Below, piece by piece: positions 1-5,428 of a stretch of DNA of 7,538 bases. This DNA comes from Oscillospiraceae bacterium (GTDB lineage Bacteria > Bacillota > Clostridia > Oscillospirales > Oscillospiraceae). Location: positions 1 through 7,538 of the forward strand of contig JAFQSI010000201.1 in the NCBI GenBank assembly GCA_017409645.1, written 5' to 3'. How positions within the stretch are numbered: position 1 is the first letter of the stretch; each line of letters begins with the position of its first letter. The position numbers were made by a program, and so were the translations under genes. The notes under the pieces are model-generated. The model did no database searches. It saw nothing but the letters and a program-made list of their open reading frames with translations, and had not been told where the DNA came from.

Positions 1-2255
1 CAGCGCAGCAGGAATGTGGACAGCGGTCCCTCCACCCGGTTCTGGATCAAACTCCGCAGCTGCCGGGCCCCGCCCTTGCCGGTGCAGCCGGCGGCGAGAC
101 GGTCCGCCAGCTCCGGCGGCAGGCACAGCTGAAGCCCCTGCTTCCTGGCCCGGAGCTTCAGCTGATCCAGATATTTCTCCGCGATGGCCGCCATGGTCCC
201 GCCGGACAGGCTCCTGAACACCAGCACCTCGTCCAGTCTCCCCAGAAATTCCGGAGTAAAGCTCTGGCGCAGGCTCTTTTCCGTCCGGTCCGCCCGTCCC
301 TCCGGATTGAAGCCCAGGCCCTCCGAGACGACCTCGCCCCCGGCATTGGTGGTCATGATGACCACGCAGTTGCGGAAGCTGACCCGCCGTCCGCCGGAGT
401 CCGTCAGGCAGCCCTCCTCCATGATCTGCAGCAGCACATTGCCGACATCCGGATGGGCCTTTTCCAGTTCGTCCAGCAGCACCAGACAGTAGGGCCTGCG
501 GCGCACGGCCTCGGTCAGCTTGCCGCCCTCCTCGTAGCCCACATAGCCCGGGGGCGCGCCGATGAGCCGGGACACCGCCTGCTTTTCCATGAATTCCGAC
601 ATATCCAGTCGGATCATCGCATCTGTGGTCCCGAACAGCTCCCGGGCGATAGCCCGGCACAGCTCCGTCTTGCCCACGCCTGTGGGCCCTGCCAGCAGCA
701 TACAGGCCACCGGCCGCGTCTCATCCCGCAGGCCGCTTAAGCCCCGGCGCAGGGCCTGAGACGCCTGCCGGACGGCCTCCTCCTGGCCCTTGACCTGCTC
801 CGACAGCCTTTGCTCCAGATCCAGAAGCCGCTGCCGCTCATTTTCGGTGAGCCGCCCCACCGGGATCCCGGTCCGGACGGACACGGCCCAGGCCACATCC
901 TCACCCGTCACCGTCCGGGCGCGCCGCCCCTCTCCGCTCCGTTCGGCCAGGCGCTGCAGCTTATCCCGCAGCTGGGCCGCCTGCTCGTAGTGGCCGCCCC
1001 GGACCGCGTCATTCAGCTCCCGCTCCAGCTCCTGCCGCCCCTGCTTCCGGGTCCCGCTCAGCTCCGTGAGCCTTGCATGGCTGGCCGCCTCATCCACAAG
1101 ATCGATGGCCTTGTCGGGAAGAAACAGATCCGGCAGATACCGCCTCGACATCCGGATCGCCTCGGTCAGGGCCTCCTCCCGGATGCGCAGACCGTGATGC
1201 CGCTCCAGCCCCGGGCGAAGGGCCTGCAAAATTTCCAGGCTCGCCTCCTCGCTGGGTTCCCGGACCGTCACGGGCCGGAAGCGGCGCTCAAGCGCCGGGT
1301 CCTTTTCGATGCACCTGCGGTACTCCTCCAGTGTGGTGGCGCCCATCATCTGGATCTCCCCCCGGCCCAGGGCGGGCTTGAGGATGTTGGCCGCGTCGAT
1401 GGCCCCCTCGGCGGCTCCCGCGCCGACGATGGTGTGCATCTCGTCGACAAAGAGGATCACGTCCCCCACCCGGCGGATCTCCTCCAGCACATCCCGCAGC
1501 CGTTCCTCGAACTCGCCCCGGTATTTCGTGCCCGCGACGAGATTCGCCATATTCAGGCTGTAAAGCTTCTTGTCCTTGAGCTGGGGCGGCACGTTCCCGG
1601 CGGCGATACGCTGGGCCAGCCCCTCGGCGATGGCGGTCTTGCCCACACCTGGCTCCCCCACCAGCGCCGGGTTGTTCTTGTTCTTCCGGCTCAGGATGCC
1701 GATGACCGTCTCGATCTCCTCCTCCCGGCCGATGACCGGGTCCATGGATGCCGCCTTGAGCAGCAGATCCTCACTGAACTGATCCAGTAGTTTCACGGAT
1801 ACCCCCTCCTTCTTCAACCGTCGGTCCTCCATCCGGAACCGACATTCCAGTCCCATCGTAAACAGCTCATCCGGGTCCACCCCGGCGATGCGCAGCACCA
1901 TGACCGCCATGGACCCGTGCCGCCGGGTCAGGGCCAAAAGCAGATGCAGCGGCCTGACCTGCCCCGAGCCCAGCAGCTGGGCCTCTCCCCCCGCCAGCCG
2001 CAGCAGCTGCCTGGCCTCCCGGCTGAAGCCCTGGGGCAGCGGCAGCCGGGCCGTGCCCACGCCGCACAGCACCGCCGCCGCGTCATGGACGAATTTTTCC
2101 GTGACCGAAGCGCTCCGCAGCAGCATCCCCGCCTCGTCTGCCGACGAACACAGGGCCATCAAAAGGTGGACGCTGCCCACGAAGCTGTGTCCCAGACCCC
2201 TGGCCCGGGCCGCCGCGGCGACGATCACATCCGCGGCCTCCTGTGAATATCGCAA
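1..2255 (-). CDS. clpC: ClpC-type AAA+ unfoldase, C-terminus cut by window edge
   Basis: This is an ATP-driven Hsp100 unfoldase of the ClpC class, cytoplasmic, expected to feed substrates to ClpP. The frame is open from a TTG at 2255 to the window edge and shows 751 residues; full-length ClpC is a little over 800. Seen in order: two Clp N-repeats (about 2-135), first Walker A GEPGVGKT (200-207), pore loop KYRGEFEERL (244-253), Walker B VILFVDE (266-272), ALERRF (321-326), a short UVR-like middle domain (about 407-438), second Walker A GPTGVGKT (523-530), pore loop GYVGYEEGG (570-578), Walker B LVLLDE (591-596), LGF loop (647-649), arginine finger in FLGRLDE (R673), and sensor 2 near GARQLR (729-734). 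The short middle domain and LGF loop separate it from ClpB. Odd points: FLGRLDE has G where relatives have N, and V29 and L103 replace the two phosphoarginine-binding glutamates of B. subtilis ClpC (E32, E106). No mcsA, mcsB or ctsR lies upstream. Confidence 0.93.
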   Translation of the reverse strand, partial: MRYSQEAADVIVAAAARARGLGHSFVGSVHLLMALCSSADEAGMLLRSASVTEKFVHDAAAVLCGVGTARLPLPQGFSREARQLLRLAGGEAQLLGSGQVRPLHLLLALTRRHGSMAVMVLRIAGVDPDELFTMGLECRFRMEDRRLKKEGVSVKLLDQFSEDLLLKAASMDPVIGREEEIETVIGILSRKNKNNPALVGEPGVGKTAIAEGLAQRIAAGNVPPQLKDKKLYSLNMANLVAGTKYRGEFEERLRDVLEEIRRVGDVILFVDEMHTIVGAGAAEGAIDAANILKPALGRGEIQMMGATTLEEYRRCIEKDPALERRFRPVTVREPSEEASLEILQALRPGLERHHGLRIREEALTEAIRMSRRYLPDLFLPDKAIDLVDEAASHARLTELSGTRKQGRQELERELNDAVRGGHYEQAAQLRDKLQRLAERSGEGRRARTVTGEDVAWAVSVRTGIPVGRLTENERQRLLDLEQRLSEQVKGQEEAVRQASQALRRGLSGLRDETRPVACMLLAGPTGVGKTELCRAIARELFGTTDAMIRLDMSEFMEKQAVSRLIGAPPGYVGYEEGGKLTEAVRRRPYCLVLLDELEKAHPDVGNVLLQIMEEGCLTDSGGRRVSFRNCVVIMTTNAGGEVVSEGLGFNPEGRADRTEKSLRQSFTPEFLGRLDEVLVFRSLSGGTMAAIAEKYLDQLKLRARKQGLQLCLPPELADRLAAGCTGKGGARQLRSLIQNRVEGPLSTFLLR

Positions 2256-2259
2256 GGAC

Positions 2260-2268
2260 TCACCTCCT
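2260..2268 (-). promoter_or_regulatory. Ribosome binding site fixing the clpC TTG start
   Basis: On the minus strand AGGAGGTGA precedes TTG (2255-2253), with seven bases between AGGAGG and the codon. The next in-frame ATG is codon 33, inside the first Clp N-repeat, so TTG is the only start that keeps the domain whole. The GTG overlapping the Shine-Dalgarno sequence (2263-2261) is in another frame. Confidence 0.85.
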
Positions 2269-2313
2269 GGCTCTGGGGATTTTCACCAAGCCTGCGAAAA
2301 AATATACGACAGA

Positions 2314-2342
2314 TTTTGAAAAAAGGAATTGATTTTTCAAAA
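2314..2342. repeat. 10-bp inverted repeat in the clpC/ferredoxin divergent region
   Basis: TTTTGAAAAA (2314-2323) and TTTTTCAAAA (2333-2342) are perfect inverted copies with nine bases between them. The right arm overlaps the -35 hexamer of the ferredoxin promoter (2329-2334). The placement suits an operator that could act on either divergent gene. The arms are AT-only apart from one G/C pair, so chance in an AT-rich promoter region is a real alternative. Confidence 0.45.
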
Positions 2343-2356
2343 AACCGTGCTAGAAT
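2329..2356 (+). promoter_or_regulatory. Sigma-A-type promoter for the ferredoxin gene
   Basis: A -35 TTGATT (2329-2334) and a -10 TAGAAT (2351-2356) are separated by 16 bases. TGC directly before the -10 gives an extended -10 element. Transcription would begin near 2363, leaving a leader of about 48 bases before the ferredoxin ATG. Confidence 0.75.
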
Positions 2357-2410
2357 AGAGACAAGCTGCTTACATCGTAGCTGACAACAATACTTATGGG
2401 AGGAAATATC

Positions 2411-2581
2411 ATGGCTTACAAGATTACTGACGCTTGCGTCTCCTGCGGCTCCTGCGCCGACCAGTGCCCCGTCGAGGCTATCGCTGAGGGCGACGGCAAG
2501 TACGAGATCAACGCTGACCTGTGCGTCTCCTGCGGCTCCTGCGCTGATCAGTGCCCCACCGAGGCCATCGTGGAAGAGTAA
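2411..2581 (+). CDS. 2[4Fe-4S] ferredoxin, clostridial type
   Basis: This is a small cytoplasmic electron carrier of 56 residues, the usual size of clostridial ferredoxins. It has two complete CxxCxxCxxxCP motifs: C9, C12, C15, C19-P20 and C38, C41, C44, C48-P49. In this family each cluster takes three cysteines from one motif and the last from the other. Partners are typically low-potential oxidoreductases such as pyruvate:ferredoxin oxidoreductase, hydrogenase or Rnf; none is in the window. The ATG at 2411 is chosen because GGGAGGA (2398-2404) sits six bases before it; an in-frame ATG at 2396 lies ahead of that site and has none of its own. The gene looks monocistronic, with its own promoter and terminator. 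The two halves are almost identical at DNA level around the cysteine motifs. Confidence 0.96.
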   Translation: MAYKITDACVSCGSCADQCPVEAIAEGDGKYEINADLCVSCGSCADQCPTEAIVEE

Positions 2582-2601
2582 TTTTCTCATCCCAAAGACA
2601 G

Positions 2602-2636
2602 TTAGCCTGCAGGCCCCCGGCCTGCAGGCTAATTTT
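2602..2636 (+). terminator. Intrinsic terminator of the ferredoxin gene
   Basis: A perfect 14-bp stem, TTAGCCTGCAGGCC (2602-2615) pairing with 2619-2632, closes a three-base CCC loop and is followed by TTTT (2633-2636). It begins 20 bases after the ferredoxin stop. It ends only 15 bases before the trmN6 start codon. Confidence 0.9.
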
Positions 2637-2647
2637 CTACATGAATT

Positions 2648-3325
2648 ATGGAATATTTAGCCAAAGAATATACATGGGACCCCGGCGGCGGCTTTCCGCT
2701 AAGTACCGACTCCATGGTCCTGGCGGATTTTGTGAAGCTGCCCAAAAATGCCCGGGTGCTGGATCTGGGCTCCGGCTGCGGCACCCTGGGGCTGCTGCTG
2801 TGTGCGAAGGAGAAAAGCTGCACCGTCACCGGCGTGGAGCTGGACAGCGCGGCCCATGACGCCGCCCTCCGGAACATCGCCAGGAACGGCCTGGCGGACC
2901 GCTTAAGCAGTATATGCGCGGATCTGCGGTCCATGCCGCCGGACAGCTTCCGGATCTGCGTGTCCAATCCCCCCTATTTTTCCGGCGGGGCCCGGCACAG
3001 CCGCACCCCCATCGCCCGGCAGGAGGATACCTGCACCCCGGCGGATCTCTTCGCCGCCGCGGCCCGGTCCCTCTGCTTCGGCGGGGACTTCTTTCTGGTC
3101 CACAAGCCGGACCGCCTGGCCCAGCTGTGCTTCGAAGCCAGCTCCGCCGGACTGGAGCCAAAGCGCCTGCGGCTGGTGCGCCACCGTCCCGGCTCCCCCA
3201 TCAGCCTGATCCTGCTTTCCTGCCGCAGGGGCGGCAAGCCGGGACTGCAGATCGAGGAGCTGACACTGTACCTCGAGGATGGCGCACCTACAGAAGACTG
3301 CAAGCGGATCTATCATTTCCCGTAG
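2648..3325 (+). CDS. trmN6: tRNA1(Val) adenine-37 N6-methyltransferase family (YabB/YfiC)
   Basis: This is a class I S-adenosylmethionine-dependent methyltransferase of 225 residues. The family methylates N6 of an adenosine in tRNA (A37 of tRNA1-Val in E. coli YfiC). Visible are FPLSTDSMVLADF (16-28), SAM-binding motif I VLDLGSGCGTLGLLL (37-51), an acidic residue after strand 2 (GVELD, 62-66), and the catalytic NPPYF (107-111), typical of N6-adenine methylation. IARQED and the FGGDFFLVHKPDRLA stretch (144-158) match the YabB family closely. A stop codon in frame at 2642-2644 fixes the start at 2648. There is no recognisable Shine-Dalgarno sequence, since the preceding bases are the ferredoxin terminator and its U-tract. 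rsmI follows after 21 bases, as a shortened form of the B. subtilis yabB-yazA-rsmI order. The exact target tRNA in this organism is inferred. Confidence 0.9.
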   Translation: MEYLAKEYTWDPGGGFPLSTDSMVLADFVKLPKNARVLDLGSGCGTLGLLLCAKEKSCTVTGVELDSAAHDAALRNIARNGLADRLSSICADLRSMPPDSFRICVSNPPYFSGGARHSRTPIARQEDTCTPADLFAAAARSLCFGGDFFLVHKPDRLAQLCFEASSAGLEPKRLRLVRHRPGSPISLILLSCRRGGKPGLQIEELTLYLEDGAPTEDCKRIYHFP

Positions 3326-3346
3326 GGAACCAAAGGAGGGCCACAC

Positions 3347-4183
3347 ATGGCTGGAATGTTATACCTCGTCCCCACCCCCATCGGCAACCTGGGGGACATC
3401 TCCGAGCGGTGCCGCCGCACATTGGAGGAAGCCGACTTCATCGCCGCCGAGGATACCCGGGTGAGCCTGAAGCTTCTCAATTATCTGGGCATCAAAAAAA
3501 GCCTTGTCAGCTACTACGAGCATAACAAGGCCTTCAAGGGCAATGTGATCCTGGACCGAATTCTCGCAGGCGAGACCTGCGCCCTGGTGTCCGATGCGGG
3601 CAGCCCCGCCATCTCCGACCCCGGCGAGGACCTGGTGCGGCTTTGCGCGGAAAACGGCATCACCGTCACCGCCATCCCCGGCCCCTGCGCCGTCATCACC
3701 GCCCTGTCCATCTCCGGCCTGCCCACGGGCCGCTTCTGCTTCGAGGGCTTCCTGTCCACGGCGAAAAAGAGCCGGAAGGAGCATCTGCAGTCCCTCGTCG
3801 GGGAAACCCGGACCATGATCTTCTACGAGGCCCCCCACAAGCTCCTCTCCACTCTGGAGGATCTGGCGGAATTCTTCGGCGCTGACCGAAAGATCTCCCT
3901 GTGCCGGGAGCTGACCAAGCTCCACGAGGAGGTGGTCCGCACCACCCTGGGCGAAGCCATCGAAAAGTACACCGCCAACGCCCCCAAGGGCGAATTCGTC
4001 CTGGTGGTCGACGGCGCAGCCCCCGCGGAAAAGGAGGTCCCCACCGCAGAGGACGCCGGTGAAATGGTCAAGCGTCTCATGTCCGAGGGTCTGAGCCGCA
4101 AGGACGCCATCAAGCAGACCGCAAAAGCACTGGACCTGCCGAAGAATGTGGTGTACGATGCGGCGCTGAGCATCGACGAATAA
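3347..4183 (+). CDS. rsmI: 16S rRNA (cytidine-1402 2'-O)-methyltransferase RsmI
   Basis: RsmI 2'-O-methylates C1402 in the decoding centre of 16S rRNA using S-adenosylmethionine. The protein has 278 residues, the usual length. Tetrapyrrole-methylase fold motifs run in order: YLVPTPIGNLGDIS (6-19), AAEDTR (33-38), LVSDAGSPAISDPG (80-93), the SAM-pocket loop IPGPCAVITAL (110-120), GFLS (134-137), FYEAPHKL (159-166), RELTKLHEE (187-195) and GEFVLVV (215-221). The C-terminal piece, about 237-275, with SEGLSRKDAIKQTAK then LPKNVVYDAAL, is the small helical domain common in firmicute RsmI. AAAGGAGG (3332-3339) stands correctly before the ATG at 3347; the ATG at codon 4 is a weaker choice. It is probably co-transcribed with trmN6, and a hairpin terminator follows the stop. 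Confidence 0.96.
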   Translation: MAGMLYLVPTPIGNLGDISERCRRTLEEADFIAAEDTRVSLKLLNYLGIKKSLVSYYEHNKAFKGNVILDRILAGETCALVSDAGSPAISDPGEDLVRLCAENGITVTAIPGPCAVITALSISGLPTGRFCFEGFLSTAKKSRKEHLQSLVGETRTMIFYEAPHKLLSTLEDLAEFFGADRKISLCRELTKLHEEVVRTTLGEAIEKYTANAPKGEFVLVVDGAAPAEKEVPTAEDAGEMVKRLMSEGLSRKDAIKQTAKALDLPKNVVYDAALSIDE

Positions 4184-4224
4184 GCAATACGCCGCACCTC
4201 TGCCGGGTGCGGCGCTGCTTTGTT
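4182..4224 (+). terminator. Terminator between rsmI and the convergent unknown gene
   Basis: CGCCGCACC (4190-4198) pairs with GGTGCGGCG (4206-4214) around a seven-base loop. An outer AAGCA/TGCTT pair (4182-4186, 4216-4220) extends the stem past an unpaired segment. CTTTGTT follows on the plus strand. It lies directly after the rsmI stop codon and abuts the end of the minus-strand gene, so it may stop both transcripts, although the minus-strand side has a poorer T-tract. Confidence 0.75.
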
Positions 4225-4946
4225 CAAATTATCACCCGGTTCCACAGGGCCTCCTTGACGGGGCCGCCGCGGTAGATAAATGTCACGCAATGAATGGTAT
4301 CCCCGATCAGCCGGATGGCACTGTCCTGATGGGCCTTCCCCGGCAGTTCCAGCCGTTCCAGGATGGTGCCATCGCTCAGATCGATGCAGACGAGATACGC
4401 CTTCTTCTCCTGCTGTAAAAGATAGAGCCGATTCTCCCGGCGGGCGTAGATATTGACGGTTCCGCCGGTCTTCAGCTTCAGCAAAGCTTCACCGGTGTGC
4501 AGGTTCAGCAGATAGAAATAGCCGCCCTGACCTGCGGTGCCGAAGTAGATGTTATCACCGAATCGTTCGATCGTGGTATACCGCCAGGCATAGCCCTTGA
4601 ATTTCCAGACTGTTTCCTTCGCTATTTTGCAGATATAGCTCCACTGGCTGGTGTGGGAGATCGTATAGTCCTCAAAATAATAAATCTCAGTATCGCTGGG
4701 CCACCATGTCCGCAGCATGGGCGGGACACCCTTCGCAGCCCCGGTCCAGTGGTAGGGCAGCTCCAATCGCTCCCCCTCCGGGGCCGTATACCAGACCTCT
4801 TTTGCACCATCCTCCGACTGAGCCACTACGGACCAGCCTTCCATAAAGCAGAACTTTACGCCCCCATTCCGATCCAGAAACAAGCCATCCAATTCAGGCT
4901 CCCAGGGGTTTTCATGCTGTATGGTCACGCTTTCGATCAATCTCAT
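4224..4946 (-). CDS. Unknown protein with PQQ-like beta-propeller repeats
   Basis: I cannot assign a function. The 240-residue product has no signal peptide or membrane segment, so it is probably cytoplasmic. Residues 125-200 show the rhythm of PQQ-like propeller blades: GDNIYFGTA followed by YFYLLNLHTGEALLKLKTGG (143-162), then ENRLYLLQQ followed by AYLVCIDLSDGTILERLELPG (183-203), and a third, weaker blade GDTIHCVTFIYRGG (215-228). The first half (W15, W38, W52, W67, W81, W82, W102) is rich in tryptophan and less regular. Such repeats usually form part of a ring of six to eight blades; 240 residues would suit about five or six. The ATG at 4946 is chosen because GGGAGG (4954-4959) is seven bases away. 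By eye the gene is less GC-rich than rsmI or spmA. It lies between rsmI and abrB, where B. subtilis has nothing, and begins just behind the abrB terminator with no visible promoter. Confidence 0.75.
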   Translation of the reverse strand: MRLIESVTIQHENPWEPELDGLFLDRNGGVKFCFMEGWSVVAQSEDGAKEVWYTAPEGERLELPYHWTGAAKGVPPMLRTWWPSDTEIYYFEDYTISHTSQWSYICKIAKETVWKFKGYAWRYTTIERFGDNIYFGTAGQGGYFYLLNLHTGEALLKLKTGGTVNIYARRENRLYLLQQEKKAYLVCIDLSDGTILERLELPGKAHQDSAIRLIGDTIHCVTFIYRGGPVKEALWNRVII

Positions 4947-4953
4947 ATCCATT

Positions 4954-4959
4954 CCTCCC
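4954..4959 (-). promoter_or_regulatory. Ribosome binding site setting the start of the propeller gene
   Basis: GGGAGG on the minus strand lies seven bases from the ATG at 4946 and only one base from the ATG at 4952. The downstream ATG is therefore preferred. A TTG at 4967 in the same frame lies before the site and can be dismissed. Confidence 0.7.
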
Positions 4960-4960
4960 G

Positions 4961-4990
4961 AAAACAAAAGCCCGGACTTCTGTCCGGGTT
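4961..4990 (-). terminator. Intrinsic terminator of abrB, nearly symmetric
   Basis: CCCGGAC (4971-4977) and GTCCGGG (4982-4988) form a 7-bp GC stem with a four-base loop. Read on the minus strand it is followed by CTTTTGTTTT (4970-4961), a good U-tract after abrB. On the plus strand TTTCGTTTT follows, so it could also work in the other direction. Confidence 0.85.
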
Positions 4991-5000
4991 TCGTTTTGCA

Positions 5001-5243
5001 TTAGTACTTCCCCATGTTGCGGATGCACTCCTGACAGATGTTCTTGCCGCGGTAGCTGGCCAGCTCCCGGGACGAGGAGCAGAAGATGCAGGAGGGCTCG
5101 AACTTCTGCAGAATAATGCGGTCGCCCTCCATGTAGATCTCCAGCTCATCCCGCTCTGCGATGTCCAGCGTCCGGCGCAGCTCGATGGGCAGCACGATGC
5201 GGCCCAGCTCATCCACCTTGCGAATGATGCCAGTTGATTTCAT
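5001..5243 (-). CDS. abrB: AbrB-family transition-state regulator with zinc knuckle
   Basis: This is an 80-residue DNA-binding protein. Residues 1-50 form the swapped-hairpin AbrB domain: MKSTGIIRKVDELGRIVLPI, then ELRRTLDIAERDELEIYMEGDRIIL, with the basic residues R8, K9, R15, R23, R24 typical of the DNA face. AbrB proteins act as dimers or tetramers and in B. subtilis repress stationary-phase and sporulation functions during growth. The C-terminal part differs from B. subtilis AbrB: C52-x2-C55 and C70-x2-C73 make a likely zinc knuckle, a variant I associate with clostridial members. At 80 residues it is far too short to be SpoVT. A GAGGGGG Shine-Dalgarno sequence (5252-5258) precedes the ATG at 5243. 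It has a consensus promoter and its own terminator. Its place near rsmI matches B. subtilis, and it is divergent from spmA. Confidence 0.93.
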   Translation of the reverse strand: MKSTGIIRKVDELGRIVLPIELRRTLDIAERDELEIYMEGDRIILQKFEPSCIFCSSSRELASYRGKNICQECIRNMGKY

Positions 5244-5263
5244 TCAATTGTCCCCCTCGTATT

Positions 5264-5299
5264 GTTCTCTTCCGAAGAACCTGAACACAAACATTGTTC
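5264..5299. repeat. Two back-to-back GTTC/GAAC inverted repeats in the abrB leader
   Basis: GTTC-N9-GAAC (5264-5280) is followed two bases later by GAAC-N9-GTTC (5283-5299). The first pair extends to GTTCT/AGAAC and the second to GAACA/TGTTC. The block covers the expected abrB transcription start and leader and lies upstream of spmA. It could be a regulator site pair or two small mRNA hairpins. Which protein binds, if any, cannot be told from sequence. Confidence 0.45.
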
Positions 5300-5305
5300 G
5301 ACATT

Positions 5306-5334
5306 ATTATAGTAGCCCAACCCCCGTATGTCAA
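5306..5334 (-). promoter_or_regulatory. Perfect-consensus sigma-A promoter of abrB
   Basis: On the minus strand TTGACA (5334-5329) and TATAAT (5311-5306) are separated by exactly 17 bases, matching the housekeeping consensus at all twelve positions. Transcription should begin near 5299, leaving a leader of about 55 bases. Such a strong promoter usually implies repression by another factor or by AbrB itself. Confidence 0.93.
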
Positions 5335-5428
5335 ACAGGATTCGTTTTATGTAATTGATTTCGTTGTTTTTCACAAGAATCATTCCCTGTTTCTGGCATA
5401 TACTGCCAATGGATCGGAGGGTTGTATC

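Noticed and set aside
810..1790. Plus-strand open frame of 326 codons and several shorter ones in 1-2250
   Set aside because: They lie opposite clpC, whose frame encodes every AAA+ motif. Their translations are low-complexity and show no family pattern, as expected from GC-rich antisense frames.
2641..2859. Alternative start ATG at 2641 near trmN6
   Set aside because: It opens a different frame with arginine- and glycine-rich low-complexity translation. The methyltransferase motifs are in the frame of 2648.
3359..3925. Minus-strand frame of 188 codons opposite rsmI
   Set aside because: It is a shadow of rsmI, glycine- and alanine-rich with no family motif.
4497..5237. Plus-strand frame of 246 codons across the propeller gene and abrB
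   Set aside because: It is antisense to abrB, which is certain, runs through the abrB terminator, and has no recognisable domain.
5283..5299. LexA/SOS box GAAC...GTTC
   Set aside because: Firmicute LexA boxes have about four bases between the half-sites; here there are nine.
5397..5404. CATATACT as a sigma-E-like -10 or TATACT as a sigma-A -10 for spmA
   Set aside because: No acceptable -35 lies at the required distance, and the start point would fall only a few bases before the ribosome site. Left as a possibility only.
5294..5428. Upstream extension of spmA by 45 codons
   Set aside because: It would start at TTG inside the abrB promoter and inverted repeat, has no ribosome site, and is not part of the SpmA family. 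GGAGGG before 5429 sets the start.
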